Assembly (NCBI GenBank): GCA_963715255.1 | Contig: CAVQRN010000002.1 | Span: forward strand, 248,001-312,000 | DNA: 64,000 nt | Reading direction: 5' to 3' | From: JAHEEL01 sp963715255 | GTDB lineage: Bacteria; Actinomycetota; Acidimicrobiia; Spongiisociales; UBA5794 | In this document: positions 55,024-63,809 of the stretch, one piece after another | Numbering within the stretch: the first letter of the stretch is position 1 | Layout: every line of letters starts with the position of its first letter | Position numbers and translations under genes: made by a program | The notes under the pieces: model-generated | The model's input: only the letters and a program-made list of their open reading frames with translations | The model's database searches: none | What the model was told of the DNA's origin: nothing

Positions 55024-55931
55024 CCACCGTCGCCTGCGTCGGTCTCGCCGTCCTCGATATCGTGTTCAGCGTGGAAACACACCCGGACCGCGGACGGAAG
55101 ACATTCGCCGATGCGATGACGGTGATCGGCGGCGGTCCCGCCGCAAACGCGGCCGTAACAGTGGCCCGACTCGACGGCGATGCTCGATTCATCGGGCGTC
55201 TCGGAGACGACATCGTCGGAGACCTGATCATCGATGACTTCGCCAGGTGGGGTGTCGACGCATCCGGGGTTCGACGTATCCCGTCGGTACCTTCCCCGGT
55301 CTCATCAATCGTCGTGGAGGCAGATGGAGAGCGAACGATCGTCAATCACTCCGACCAACGGCTGTTCGCTCCCGACGATGGCGTCGCGCCAGGCGACCTC
55401 AACGGCGTGGATGCCGTCCTCGGCGATCTGCTCTGGCCCACTGGTGCCATATCGGCGATGCACGCCGCACGGGCCGCCGGCATCCCAGCCGTGCTGGACT
55501 TCGACGAAACTCCCCGTGGCCCGGTCGGCGTCGTGCTCACGGCGCCGACACATGTCATCTTCTCCGCTCCCGCGCTCGCAGCCGTGAGCGGCGAGCAAGA
55601 TCCAGTGTCGGGACTACGTTCCGTTCGAACCATGACGCCATCCTGGATCGCCGTCACCCTGGGGGCCGGAGGAATTCTGTGGCTCGACGATGCAGACGAG
55701 TCTCGCCAATCACCAGCATTTGACGTCGACGCCATCGACACACTCGGGGCGGGGGATGTATTCCACGGCGCATTCACCCTCGGTCTCGCCGAAGGCCGCC
55801 CCATCGAGGACGTGATCCGGCGCGCGTCTGCCGTCGCAGCCTTGAAGTGCACTCGCTTCGGCGGCCGATCGGGAATTCCCGGTACGGAAGAAGTGGACGC
55901 GTTTCTGGGCAGTAGATCAGCAGATCGGTAG
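55020..55931 (+). CDS. PfkB-family carbohydrate/nucleoside kinase
   Basis: 303 residues from the GTG at 55020 (ATG at 54951 is an alternative). PfkB signatures: FADAMTVIGGGPAANAAVTV (substrate GG motif) and DAIDTLGAGDVFHGAFTLGL (anion hole and catalytic Asp in GAGD). GGILWLDDADESRQSPAF lies before the ATP site. It phosphorylates a sugar, nucleoside or similar ligand; the substrate is unknown. The final residues and TAG stop run into AGATCGGTAGATCGGT repeats. Confidence 0.88.
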   Translation: MTTVACVGLAVLDIVFSVETHPDRGRKTFADAMTVIGGGPAANAAVTVARLDGDARFIGRLGDDIVGDLIIDDFARWGVDASGVRRIPSVPSPVSSIVVEADGERTIVNHSDQRLFAPDDGVAPGDLNGVDAVLGDLLWPTGAISAMHAARAAGIPAVLDFDETPRGPVGVVLTAPTHVIFSAPALAAVSGEQDPVSGLRSVRTMTPSWIAVTLGAGGILWLDDADESRQSPAFDVDAIDTLGAGDVFHGAFTLGLAEGRPIEDVIRRASAVAALKCTRFGGRSGIPGTEEVDAFLGSRSADR

Positions 55932-56064
55932 ATCGGTCCGTGAGCAGGAGGGAGTCGTCACCGTCTCCGGACCGCTGGCTAGATACCGCCCGCGACGGCC
56001 GGTGTCGCCCTCGGTTCCTCGGCAGCTGCAAGAACGCCGTCGATCTCTGGTCGGATCACCGAAC

Positions 56065-56724
56065 TCATCGACTCGAGCGTACCCGTGGCCACCAGGGCCT
56101 GAGCTTGGAGTCGACGAACTCACTCCATGCATCGGTCATGGAACCGAGAGGATCCTCACGATCTGCGAAGTCGTGCCAGACGAGCGGCTCGCCGATCCAG
56201 AGGCGAACTGAGGTTCGGTGGATCCCCCGATTGGCGGGCGCGAGCGTGCGCTCCGTTCCATGGATCGCCACCGGGAGCAGCGATGCTCCCCCCATCCAGG
56301 ACAACCAGGCCGCCCCGCGTTTCGGTGCCGTTTCTCCCCAGTACTCGACCCGCCGCCCCTCCGGAAAGACCCCAACGGTTCCGCTGTTCCTCAGGTGTGC
56401 GACGGCCTCTTCGAGGGCCCTCAGCGGCACACCGTCTCGATCGGTGGGGATCGCACCGAAGAATCCGGTGACGACGTCGAACGCCAGATGGTTGCCGAAC
56501 AGTTCGTCGACGGCGATGAAACGAATGAGCCGACCGACGGCGTTCACGACGAGCGGCGGATCAAGATGCGAAAGGTGATTGGCTGACACGACGAGCGGTC
56601 CGGTCTTCGGGATGTGCTCTGTGCCGCTGACTTCGAAGTCGAGGAATCCCCGCGCCGCCAATCGTGCAGGAACACTCACAACTCGCGTCGCGAGCTCAGA
56701 CGGAATGCGCCGGAGCCTACGCAT
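56065..56724 (-). CDS. 1-acyl-glycerol-3-phosphate acyltransferase (PlsC-like)
   Basis: 219 residues. Acyltransferase blocks: ANHLSHLDPPLVVNAVGRLI (block I, NHxSHxD variant of HX4D), GAIPTDRDG (II), VGVFPEGRRVEYWG (III, FPEGxR) and LLPVAIHGTERTLAP (IV). It adds the second acyl chain in phosphatidic acid synthesis, at the membrane. Its start overlaps the holB stop by 8 bp, making tmk-holB-plsC one operon. Confidence 0.88.
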   Translation of the reverse strand: MRRLRRIPSELATRVVSVPARLAARGFLDFEVSGTEHIPKTGPLVVSANHLSHLDPPLVVNAVGRLIRFIAVDELFGNHLAFDVVTGFFGAIPTDRDGVPLRALEEAVAHLRNSGTVGVFPEGRRVEYWGETAPKRGAAWLSWMGGASLLPVAIHGTERTLAPANRGIHRTSVRLWIGEPLVWHDFADREDPLGSMTDAWSEFVDSKLRPWWPRVRSSR

Positions 56725-57775
56725 CGCGCGCCAGTTCGGCGAAGAGGTTGGCGAAGGCGAGCTGCGGGCGCTGGTTCGCGGCCAGCGCTTCGATGGCAGT
56801 CAGGACTCGTTCCACCCCGGCGACCGCCTGCCTTGGCGTGATCGACGACAGAGCGGCAATGGGAACATCTGTGTTGCGGACCGGCACACCGAACTGCGCA
56901 GCGGCAACATCGCGATAGAACGAAGCGAGGATCTCGAGGCCGGTCACGAATAGAGCATCCGTGGTGCGCTTGAGTTCCCGGATCTGACGGTCGCGATGCG
57001 ACTTCGGTGCGGTGTCACCGAGAGCATCGCGCTCCACCTGTTGCCTCTTCTTCAGTGCGGCAAGGAGCGGTTCGGCCGAGGCCATGGTCTCGTCGGCGAG
57101 ACGGAACGCGTCACCGGGATGTTCGCCGAGCCGCATCGGGATGCCCAACCAGAGCCTCCGGTACACGGCGACCTGGGGTTCGGTCGCAAGGGCAAGGGCT
57201 AGCCCGGGCCTGCCTCCGGCGATACGAGCTGCCTCGGTCGCCTGTTCCTCAGCGACACCGAGGGCGGCAAGACCTTCGATGACCTCGCTCTCGGACACCC
57301 GGCCGAATACGACCGTTCGGCACCGGCTCGCGACGGTTGCGGGTAGATCGTCTTCGGTCTCGGCGACAATGACGAACACCGTCGCCGGCGTGGGCTCCTC
57401 CAGCGTCTTCAGGAGGGCGTTGGCGGCTTCGTCATTCATCATGCCGCCCTCCTCAAAGAGGAAGATCTTGTGGTCGGACTCGAGGGGCGTGAGTGTTGCC
57501 TGAGACACGACCCGGCGAGCCTGGTCGACCGTGATGGATGCTCGACCCTCCGGTTCGATGAGGACGAGGTCCGAGTGAACTCCTGACATCACCCGTCCGA
57601 AACAGCCCCGGTCCTCCCCACACATGAGCATCGCCGCGAACCTGCGAGCAATCGTCGACTTCCCCACGTTCGATGGACCTACGAAGAGATACGACTGAGC
57701 CGGTCGACTGATCTCGCGGCGCAAGAAGTCAACAACACGCCGGTGACCGATGATCCCGTCGAACGAACTCACCAT
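56717..57775 (-). CDS. holB: DNA polymerase III delta' subunit
   Basis: 352 residues. AAA+ clamp-loader subunit: FDGIIGHRRVVDFLRREISR, P-loop-like FVGPSNVGKSTIARRFAAML, then FLFEEGGMMNDEAANALLKT with LEEPTPATVFVIVAETEDDL (SRC-like region as ASRCRTVVFGRVS). The zinc module has only two clear Cys (CGEDRGCFGR), less than the usual four. It overlaps tmk upstream and plsC downstream. Confidence 0.9.
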   Translation of the reverse strand: MVSSFDGIIGHRRVVDFLRREISRPAQSYLFVGPSNVGKSTIARRFAAMLMCGEDRGCFGRVMSGVHSDLVLIEPEGRASITVDQARRVVSQATLTPLESDHKIFLFEEGGMMNDEAANALLKTLEEPTPATVFVIVAETEDDLPATVASRCRTVVFGRVSESEVIEGLAALGVAEEQATEAARIAGGRPGLALALATEPQVAVYRRLWLGIPMRLGEHPGDAFRLADETMASAEPLLAALKKRQQVERDALGDTAPKSHRDRQIRELKRTTDALFVTGLEILASFYRDVAAAQFGVPVRNTDVPIAALSSITPRQAVAGVERVLTAIEALAANQRPQLAFANLFAELARDA

Positions 57776-58374
57776 CGTCTCCGAACCTCTCGATAGGCCG
57801 CATCAACCACGTCATCGAGCGGGTCCCCGGCGTCGATCACCGCGAAACGATCCGGCTCGGATGCCGCCGCGGCGACAAAACCGTCCGCCACGCTCCGTTG
57901 GAAGTCAACCCCTTCGTCGCCGATGCGATCGCCGACGTCCTGGCGAAGGAGCCCCTCAGCGGGATCGACGTTGAGGAGGATGACAAGGCTCGGCCAAACA
58001 CCCAGAAGACCCGGTTCGTTCACGCTCCTCACCGCGTCGATTCCCAGACCCCGACCCGCTCCCTGATACGCCAGCGAGGAGTAGACGGACCGGTCGGACA
58101 GAACCCACGCCCCATCGGCAAGAGCCGGGCCGACGACTTCGGCTGCGAGCTGTGCTCGAGCGGCGGCGAAGAGCAGAGCTTCGGTCCACGGATCGGGCGC
58201 GAGATCGTGGCCCAGAAGTATTGCCCGGATGCGCTCACCGGCCGCGGTGCCACCCGGCTCGCGAACCCGAACCACCCGGTGACCCTCAGCCTCGAGCCGC
58301 TCACCGACGCGTTCGGCGACCGTCGACTTGCCTGCACCTTCGATGCCCTCGAAAGCGACGTACGGAAGGCTCAC
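57769..58374 (-). CDS. tmk: Thymidylate kinase
   Basis: 201 residues. P-loop FEGIEGAGKSTVAERVGERL, REPGGTAAGERIRAILLGHD (dTMP pocket, DR/EPGGT) and VLSDRSVYSSLAYQGAGRGL (DRY-type motif as DRS). The lid carries RQDVGDRIGDEGVDFQ, with few Arg. It makes dTDP for DNA synthesis. It precedes and overlaps holB; topA lies upstream with an 80-bp gap, the usual actinobacterial order. Confidence 0.94.
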   Translation of the reverse strand: MSLPYVAFEGIEGAGKSTVAERVGERLEAEGHRVVRVREPGGTAAGERIRAILLGHDLAPDPWTEALLFAAARAQLAAEVVGPALADGAWVLSDRSVYSSLAYQGAGRGLGIDAVRSVNEPGLLGVWPSLVILLNVDPAEGLLRQDVGDRIGDEGVDFQRSVADGFVAAAASEPDRFAVIDAGDPLDDVVDAAYREVRRRW

Positions 58375-58451
58375 CTGATCACGTTCCTCATCCTCGGGGT
58401 TCCCGCTCCAGTTTCGCAGAGTTCGGCGCCGCGGGGGCCGGAGTGCCGACG

Positions 58452-61136
58452 TCAGGACGCCTTCGGCTTCTTCTTCGGCGTCTTCTTCGGCGTCTTCTTC
58501 GGCGTCTTCTTCGGCGTCTTCTTCGGCTTCTTCTTCGGCGTTGTCTTCCGTTTCGGCGCAGGGCCCTTCGCCCGGCGTTCCGCAAGAAGCTCTACGGCTC
58601 GATCAAGTGTGATGGTGTCGACCGAGTCGGCAACTCTGAGCGACGCGTTCGTCTCTCCGTCGGTGACGTACGGACCGAAGCGTCCGTTCTTCAGAGCGAT
58701 TGGCTTCCCGGTGTTGGGATCGTCCCCGAACTCCTTCAACGGCGCCGCCGCCTTCCGGCCACCACGCTTCTTCGGCTGGGCGAGTAATGCGACGGCCGCG
58801 TCGAGGTCGACCGTGAAGATCGCCTCCTCCTCATCCAGGCTGCGGCTCTCCGTCCCCCACTTCACATACGGCCCGTAGCGGCCGTTCTGGGCGGTGATCG
58901 GCTCCCCATCCTCGGGATGCTCCCCCACGGTTCGGGGCTGCGTGAGGAGTCGGAGCGCTTCGTCGAGCGTCACCGTGTCGGGTGTCATCGTCTTGAAAAG
59001 CGACGCCGTCTTCGGCTTCGCCTTCGAGTCCGCGTCGCGTTCTCCGAGCTGCACGTACGCCCCATAACGTCCTGCTTTGGCGAGCACCGTGAGGCCCGTC
59101 TCGGGATCTTCGCCGATGGTGCGATCCCCGGATGGAGTCTCGAGCAATTCGGTTGCTCTCTCCATCGTGAGCTCATCGATCGGGAGATCTTCCGGGATCG
59201 ATGCACGGTCCTCGCCGCGCATGAGGTACGGCCCGTACTGACCGCACCGCGCCACGATCGGCACGCCATCTGCGGTATCTCCGATGGGAAACGAGTTGAC
59301 GGCCCGCGGATCGATCGCCTCGAGGGCGCCGACCGAGACGAGGTCCTTCAACCCCGGATGGCCGCCGCTCCCCGAGTAGAAACGCTCGAGGTATGGGGCC
59401 ATCTCTTCTTCGCCGTCGGCGATCCTGTCAAGGTCCTCCTCCATGAGCGCGGTGAAGTCGTAGTCGACGTAGTCGCCGAAGTACTCCTCGAGGAGGCCGA
59501 TGACAGCGAAGGCCTTGAGTGTTGGAACCAGAGCCGAGCCCTGGTTGCGAACGTATCCCCGATCCTGGATGGTCGAGATGATCGATGCATACGTCGAGGG
59601 TCGGCCGATGCCGAGTTCCTCGAGTCTCTTCACGAGGCTGGCTTCGGTGTACCGGGGCGGAGGCTTCGTCTCATGCACTGTCGAATCCATAGCGATCGCT
59701 TCGAGCGCCTGTCCTTCATCCAGTTCGGGAAGATGCCGTTCCTGGTCGTCCCTCGCGGCGTCCGGGTCATCGATGTCCTCGACGTAGGCTTTCAAGAAAC
59801 CGCCGAACAGGATCGTGCGACCGGTTGCAGAGAACTCGCAGGCGCGCCCGCTCTCCGCCGCGGAGCCGCCGAGCCGGAGCTGCAGGCTCTCGCCTTTCGC
59901 ATCCTTCATCTGACTGGCAACCGTGCGCTTCCAGATGAGGTCGTAGAGTCGGGCCTCGTCGGAGCTCGCTCCGAACGAGCGCGCGACGGCCTTGGGGTCC
60001 TGGAATCGTTCGCCGGCCGGTCGAATTGCCTCATGCGCTTCCTGCGCGCCCTTGGCCTTCTTTCCGTAGAAGCGAGGTGCGTTCGGCAGGTATTCCTCGC
60101 CGAAACGGGCGGCGACGATAGAGCGGGCTGCGTTGAGGGCCGTCCCCGACATATTGGTGGAGTCGGTGCGCATGTAGGTGATGAATCCACCCTCGTAGAG
60201 GCGCTGGGCCGCGGACATCGTTCGCCGCGTGGCGAAACGGAGTTTGCGTCCTGCTTCCTGCTGCAGCGTGGCGGTTCGGAACGGAGCGTACGGTCGACGC
60301 GTGTATGGCTTTCGCTCGACGGCCACCACGGTGAACGGCGCACCGGCAAGCTCGTCGGAGAGGGTGGCGGCAGTCGCGGGTTCGAGGACACGTCGGTCCG
60401 CTCTCGGAATACCGGACTGATCGAAGTCCGTGCCGGTCGCCACTCGCTCGCCATCGACGGTGACGAGTTTCGCCTCGAACGGGGCGTCCTCTCCAATCGG
60501 TGTGAAGGTGCCGGCCACACCGGCGTACTCCGCACCGACGAAGGCAATCCGCTCCCGTTCGCGCTCGACGATGATGCGCGTCGCCGGAGATTGGACCCGC
60601 CCGGCAGAGAGGCCTCGTTGAACCTTGCGCCACAACACCGGCGAGACTTCGTATCCGAACAACCGATCGAGGACTCGCCGGGCCTCCTGTGCGGCAACGA
60701 CCCGCTGATCGAGTTCCCGTGGGTGTTCAACGGCTTCCCGGATCGCATTCGCCGTGATCTCGTGGAAGACCATGCGGTACACCGGCACCTTCGGCTTCAG
60801 GACCTCCAACAGATGCCACGCGATCGCTTCGCCTTCTCGATCCTCGTCGGTCGCGAGGTAGAGGGCATCGGCACCTTTCATCTCCTTGCGTAGCACCGAC
60901 ACCTGTTTCTTCGAATTGGGAGTGACGACATACATGGGTGCGAAGCCGTTCTCGATGTCGATCCCGAATCGACTTGCCTTCCAGGCGTCCTTGTTCGCTT
61001 CGGACACCTCACCGACCCTCGTCGGAATGTCGCGGATGTGACCGACGGAGGATTCGACGACGAAATCGTCTCCGAGATAGCGGCCGATGGTCCTTGCTTT
61101 CGCCGGGGACTCAACGATGACGAGATGTTTGGGCAT
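58452..61136 (-). CDS. topA: DNA topoisomerase I
   Basis: 894 residues, type IA. Toprim domain: HLVIVESPAKARTIGRYLGD and LYLATDEDREGEAIAWHLLE (DxD-type metal site). Active-site Tyr in GGFITYMRTDSTNMSGTALN. No zinc fingers; instead four C-terminal repeats (AKAGRYGAYVQLGE; QNGRYGPYVKWGT; KNGRFGPYVTDGE and one more) as in mycobacterial TopA. It ends in a Lys-rich tail of about 35 residues (KKTPKKTPKKTP), encoded by 15-bp tandem repeats at 58465-58545. Relaxes negative supercoils; the tail probably holds DNA. Confidence 0.97.
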   Translation of the reverse strand: MPKHLVIVESPAKARTIGRYLGDDFVVESSVGHIRDIPTRVGEVSEANKDAWKASRFGIDIENGFAPMYVVTPNSKKQVSVLRKEMKGADALYLATDEDREGEAIAWHLLEVLKPKVPVYRMVFHEITANAIREAVEHPRELDQRVVAAQEARRVLDRLFGYEVSPVLWRKVQRGLSAGRVQSPATRIIVERERERIAFVGAEYAGVAGTFTPIGEDAPFEAKLVTVDGERVATGTDFDQSGIPRADRRVLEPATAATLSDELAGAPFTVVAVERKPYTRRPYAPFRTATLQQEAGRKLRFATRRTMSAAQRLYEGGFITYMRTDSTNMSGTALNAARSIVAARFGEEYLPNAPRFYGKKAKGAQEAHEAIRPAGERFQDPKAVARSFGASSDEARLYDLIWKRTVASQMKDAKGESLQLRLGGSAAESGRACEFSATGRTILFGGFLKAYVEDIDDPDAARDDQERHLPELDEGQALEAIAMDSTVHETKPPPRYTEASLVKRLEELGIGRPSTYASIISTIQDRGYVRNQGSALVPTLKAFAVIGLLEEYFGDYVDYDFTALMEEDLDRIADGEEEMAPYLERFYSGSGGHPGLKDLVSVGALEAIDPRAVNSFPIGDTADGVPIVARCGQYGPYLMRGEDRASIPEDLPIDELTMERATELLETPSGDRTIGEDPETGLTVLAKAGRYGAYVQLGERDADSKAKPKTASLFKTMTPDTVTLDEALRLLTQPRTVGEHPEDGEPITAQNGRYGPYVKWGTESRSLDEEEAIFTVDLDAAVALLAQPKKRGGRKAAAPLKEFGDDPNTGKPIALKNGRFGPYVTDGETNASLRVADSVDTITLDRAVELLAERRAKGPAPKRKTTPKKKPKKTPKKTPKKTPKKTPKKKPKAS
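58462..58555. repeat. Coding 15-bp tandem repeats in the topA tail
   Basis: About six units of TTCTTCGGCGTCTTC (plus strand) encode the alternating KKTPK motif of the TopA tail. Length is likely to vary by slippage. Confidence 0.85.
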
Positions 61137-61230
61137 GGGTGAATAGTGCTCTGACGTTCGGGGACGGCCTCAACGATGCGTGAGTATGGCCCTGTTGTCA
61201 AGACAATGACTCTCTCTCCCGAAAGACAGG

Positions 61231-62283
61231 TCAGCTCTCGAAGCCCTTTCGGAACCGGTCGACGACCTTCGGCCAGGTGAATACATCTTCGACAAGCCGG
61301 CGGCCTGCGAGACCCATTCGACGAGCTTCGGCCGGGTCGTCGAGGAGCATTGAGAGGCCCTCGACGATGTCGTCAACCGAGTGAACGACGTACCCGGTCT
61401 CGGCGGGGATCACCGTTTCGGGAGAACCACCCGAGTCACCTGCGAGGACCGGCAATCCGGTTGCTGCCGCTTCGAGGAACACCAGTCCGAGGCCCTCGAC
61501 CTCGAGTCCGCCCCACCGCGATCTACACGGCATGCAGAACACGTCCATCTCCCGGTAGAGCCCGGGGAGATCGGACCACGGGACGTCGACGGCGAATCTC
61601 GTCCGCACACCGAGCTTGTCGGCGAGCTTGCGGAGCTGTGCCTCGTTGCGGCCCTTCCCAACGAGCAACACTTCGATAGGCCGGTCGAGCCTCGCCGCAG
61701 CCTCGATCAGCCGGTCCTGGCCCTTGCGCGGCACGAACCGCGAGACACACCCGACCACGGGAATCTCGCCATCCCCGTTCGGTGGCGGGGTGAATGTCTC
61801 GATGTCGACGCCTGCGCCCACGAAGATGACGTTCTTGCCGGTCAATCGCCGCACTCGATCGGCCGTGAAACGGCTGACGGCGAAGCGAACATCTGCGTCC
61901 CGGAGCACTTTGGCAACGGCCTGCCGGGTCCCCGGTGCTGCCGCTGGGAGTGTGACCTCTGCGCCGTGGCTGAGGATTCCGTACGGGACACCGAGACGCT
62001 CACGGAGCCGAGGACCGAGGAACGGCAGCGGATGCGGCGCCCCGAAGAGGATCGCGTCGGGAGCGAACGCGACGGCGCGCTCCTCGACCCAGTCGGCGAC
62101 GGACGGCGTCGGCCACATGAACGTCGATTCATGTCGACTGATCCGATCATCGGGTTCGGCACCTGCATCGGCGGGAGCGATGACGTGGTACTCGTCCGGG
62201 TACGCGTCGACGACGTTGGCGAGATACTGCTGAATGCCTCCGGGTTTCGGGGGGTAGTCATTCGTGATGAGCAGGAGGCGCAC
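61231..62283 (-). CDS. Glycosyltransferase family 4 (PimB-like mannosyltransferase)
   Basis: 350 residues, GT-B fold. LLITNDYPPKPGGIQQYLAN is the acceptor-side start, GILSHGAEVTLPAAAPGTRQ the mid segment, VGCVSRFVPRKGQDRLIEAA opens the nucleotide-sugar domain, and EGLGLVFLEAAATGLPVLAG holds the E-x7-E motif. The likeness to PimB (second mannose on phosphatidylinositol, from GDP-mannose) is good, but other GDP-mannose enzymes are possible. It lies 3 bp after the histidine phosphatase gene. Confidence 0.85.
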   Translation of the reverse strand: MRLLLITNDYPPKPGGIQQYLANVVDAYPDEYHVIAPADAGAEPDDRISRHESTFMWPTPSVADWVEERAVAFAPDAILFGAPHPLPFLGPRLRERLGVPYGILSHGAEVTLPAAAPGTRQAVAKVLRDADVRFAVSRFTADRVRRLTGKNVIFVGAGVDIETFTPPPNGDGEIPVVGCVSRFVPRKGQDRLIEAAARLDRPIEVLLVGKGRNEAQLRKLADKLGVRTRFAVDVPWSDLPGLYREMDVFCMPCRSRWGGLEVEGLGLVFLEAAATGLPVLAGDSGGSPETVIPAETGYVVHSVDDIVEGLSMLLDDPAEARRMGLAGRRLVEDVFTWPKVVDRFRKGFES

Positions 62284-62285
62284 GG

Positions 62286-63500
62286 TCAGTTTCCTAGGTG
62301 GGATGCGACGTTGTACGAGGAGAGACGGAATCCCCCGTCGCCGCAGATGATCTCACTCTGCGCGGTATTGCGGGGCACCGGCAGCACGTCCCTGCCGGAG
62401 AACGGAATGCCGAGCATCCCGGCCACGTAGGCTCGCGTAGCTCCACCGTGAGTAAACACTCCGATCGTCCCGTTCCCGCCGTTGGCAATGCCGTCCGCGG
62501 CATGTGCGATGCGATTGCCGGTGGCGGCGAAGGTCTCACCCGTGCTTCCTCTTGGCTCGTCGAATCCGTCTCGAAAGATTCGTCGGAAGCCGTTCGGATC
62601 GGCTGATCGAATCTCATCCACGGTCAGGCCTTCCCACTCCCCGAAATCGAACTCTGCGAGGTCGTCAACGATCGCGACGTCCAGCCCCTGTTGGACGGCG
62701 ACAGGGGTCGCCGTGTCGAGTGCCCGGGAGGACGGGGAGGAGAAGATCGCATCGAGTGGACCCGTCGCCCGTGCAAGCGCTGCCGCCTGACGACGCCCCT
62801 CCTCGGTCAACGGGGTCTCACCCCTCCCCCACCACCGATGCTCACAATTCGCCTCGGTCTGGGCGTGGCGTACGAATCTGAGTCGCGTTCCAGGTGGCCG
62901 GACGACTCCACCGTCGAGATGAAGATCATCGTTGAGCACTGACACCTGAACTTTCCCACCATCGAGGCGGACGGTCGTGAGCGATGCGTTCGACGGCACG
63001 AGGATCGTCGACTGATCGTCGGCGCCGACAAGTATTCCGACAATCGTCTGGATGACTCCGCCGTGGGTCACGACAACCGCATGCTCCCCATCGCCAATGC
63101 GTGCGGCGACCGTGTCAAAGGCGTCGCGGATACGCGCCTTGAAGTCGGAGAAGCGCTCCCCTCCGTCCGGTTGGAAGTCACCCGAGCCGAACCGAACGCG
63201 GTCGACCTCGGGGTAACGCTCTCTGACGTCCTCGGGACGCATGCCATCCCATGCACCGAGATCGAACTCCCGCCACGCTGCGAGCGACTCACCGATACCG
63301 ATCGCTTCTCCGGTTGTCCTGGTCCGTCCGAGATCGGACATGACAAGAAGCGCAGCCCCGTGCCCTTCCATGCGATCACGGAGGCGCTCAATCTGAACAC
63401 GTCCACGGTCACTCAGAGGCGAGTCCGTCTGGCCTTGCCAGGTCCCGGAGATGTTGCTGACCGTCTCGGCGTGGCGTACGAGTGTGATGGTGCGAGCCAG
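62286..63500 (-). CDS. Double histidine-phosphatase-superfamily protein
   Basis: About 405 residues with two phosphoglycerate-mutase-like domains in tandem. First: TLVRHAETVSNISGTWQGQT with HAVVVTHGGVIQTIVGILVG. Second: RFVRHAQTEANCEHRWWGRG with IGVFTHGGATRAYVAGMLGI. Both keep the RH...E...H catalytic set, so both may be active. The start is odd: no ATG, GTG or TTG lies in frame near the first domain. A CTG at 63500 or ATC at 63503 behind AGGGGG is the best fit; an ATG at 63680 would need 60 unlikely residues overlapping the divergent gene. Substrates are unknown. Confidence 0.8.
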   Translation of the reverse strand: MARTITLVRHAETVSNISGTWQGQTDSPLSDRGRVQIERLRDRMEGHGAALLVMSDLGRTRTTGEAIGIGESLAAWREFDLGAWDGMRPEDVRERYPEVDRVRFGSGDFQPDGGERFSDFKARIRDAFDTVAARIGDGEHAVVVTHGGVIQTIVGILVGADDQSTILVPSNASLTTVRLDGGKVQVSVLNDDLHLDGGVVRPPGTRLRFVRHAQTEANCEHRWWGRGETPLTEEGRRQAAALARATGPLDAIFSSPSSRALDTATPVAVQQGLDVAIVDDLAEFDFGEWEGLTVDEIRSADPNGFRRIFRDGFDEPRGSTGETFAATGNRIAHAADGIANGGNGTIGVFTHGGATRAYVAGMLGIPFSGRDVLPVPRNTAQSEIICGDGGFRLSSYNVASHLGN

Positions 63501-63542
63501 GATGCCCCCTGCGTGGATCGACTCGGAGATTAGGGTGACTGG

Positions 63543-63746
63543 ATGACTCCGCTGTTCGCCTCGACCGGATCGCCGCTGCCGAGCGGCGGAGCCGAAGCCG
63601 TCGTTTGGGCCCTCGTCGCAGGCGTCATCGTCGGCCTCTACCTCGTCGTCCGCCACACTCGCATCAAGTCGCGCCGACACTACCTCGATCGTGCGAGGCG
63701 AGAAGAAGCGATACGCCGCAACGACCCGGACATGAAGGACCCGTAG
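63543..63746 (+). CDS. Small single-span membrane protein
   Basis: 67 residues, AGGGTGA four bases before the ATG. A membrane segment (AVVWALVAGVIVGLYLVV) is followed by a basic then charged helix (RHTRIKSRRHYLDRARREEA). No family recognised. Divergent from the histidine phosphatase. Confidence 0.65.
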   Translation: MTPLFASTGSPLPSGGAEAVVWALVAGVIVGLYLVVRHTRIKSRRHYLDRARREEAIRRNDPDMKDP

Positions 63747-63809
63747 ACCCCCCCGGTCCGTTGTCCGTCGTTCGTGTTGCGGAACTCGCGGACGTTGCCT
63801 GCATGGGAG

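Noticed and set aside
58917..60893. 658-codon plus-strand frame
   Set aside because: It lies opposite topA, which has all type IA motifs; the plus frame has no recognisable domain and skewed composition typical of antisense GC-rich DNA.
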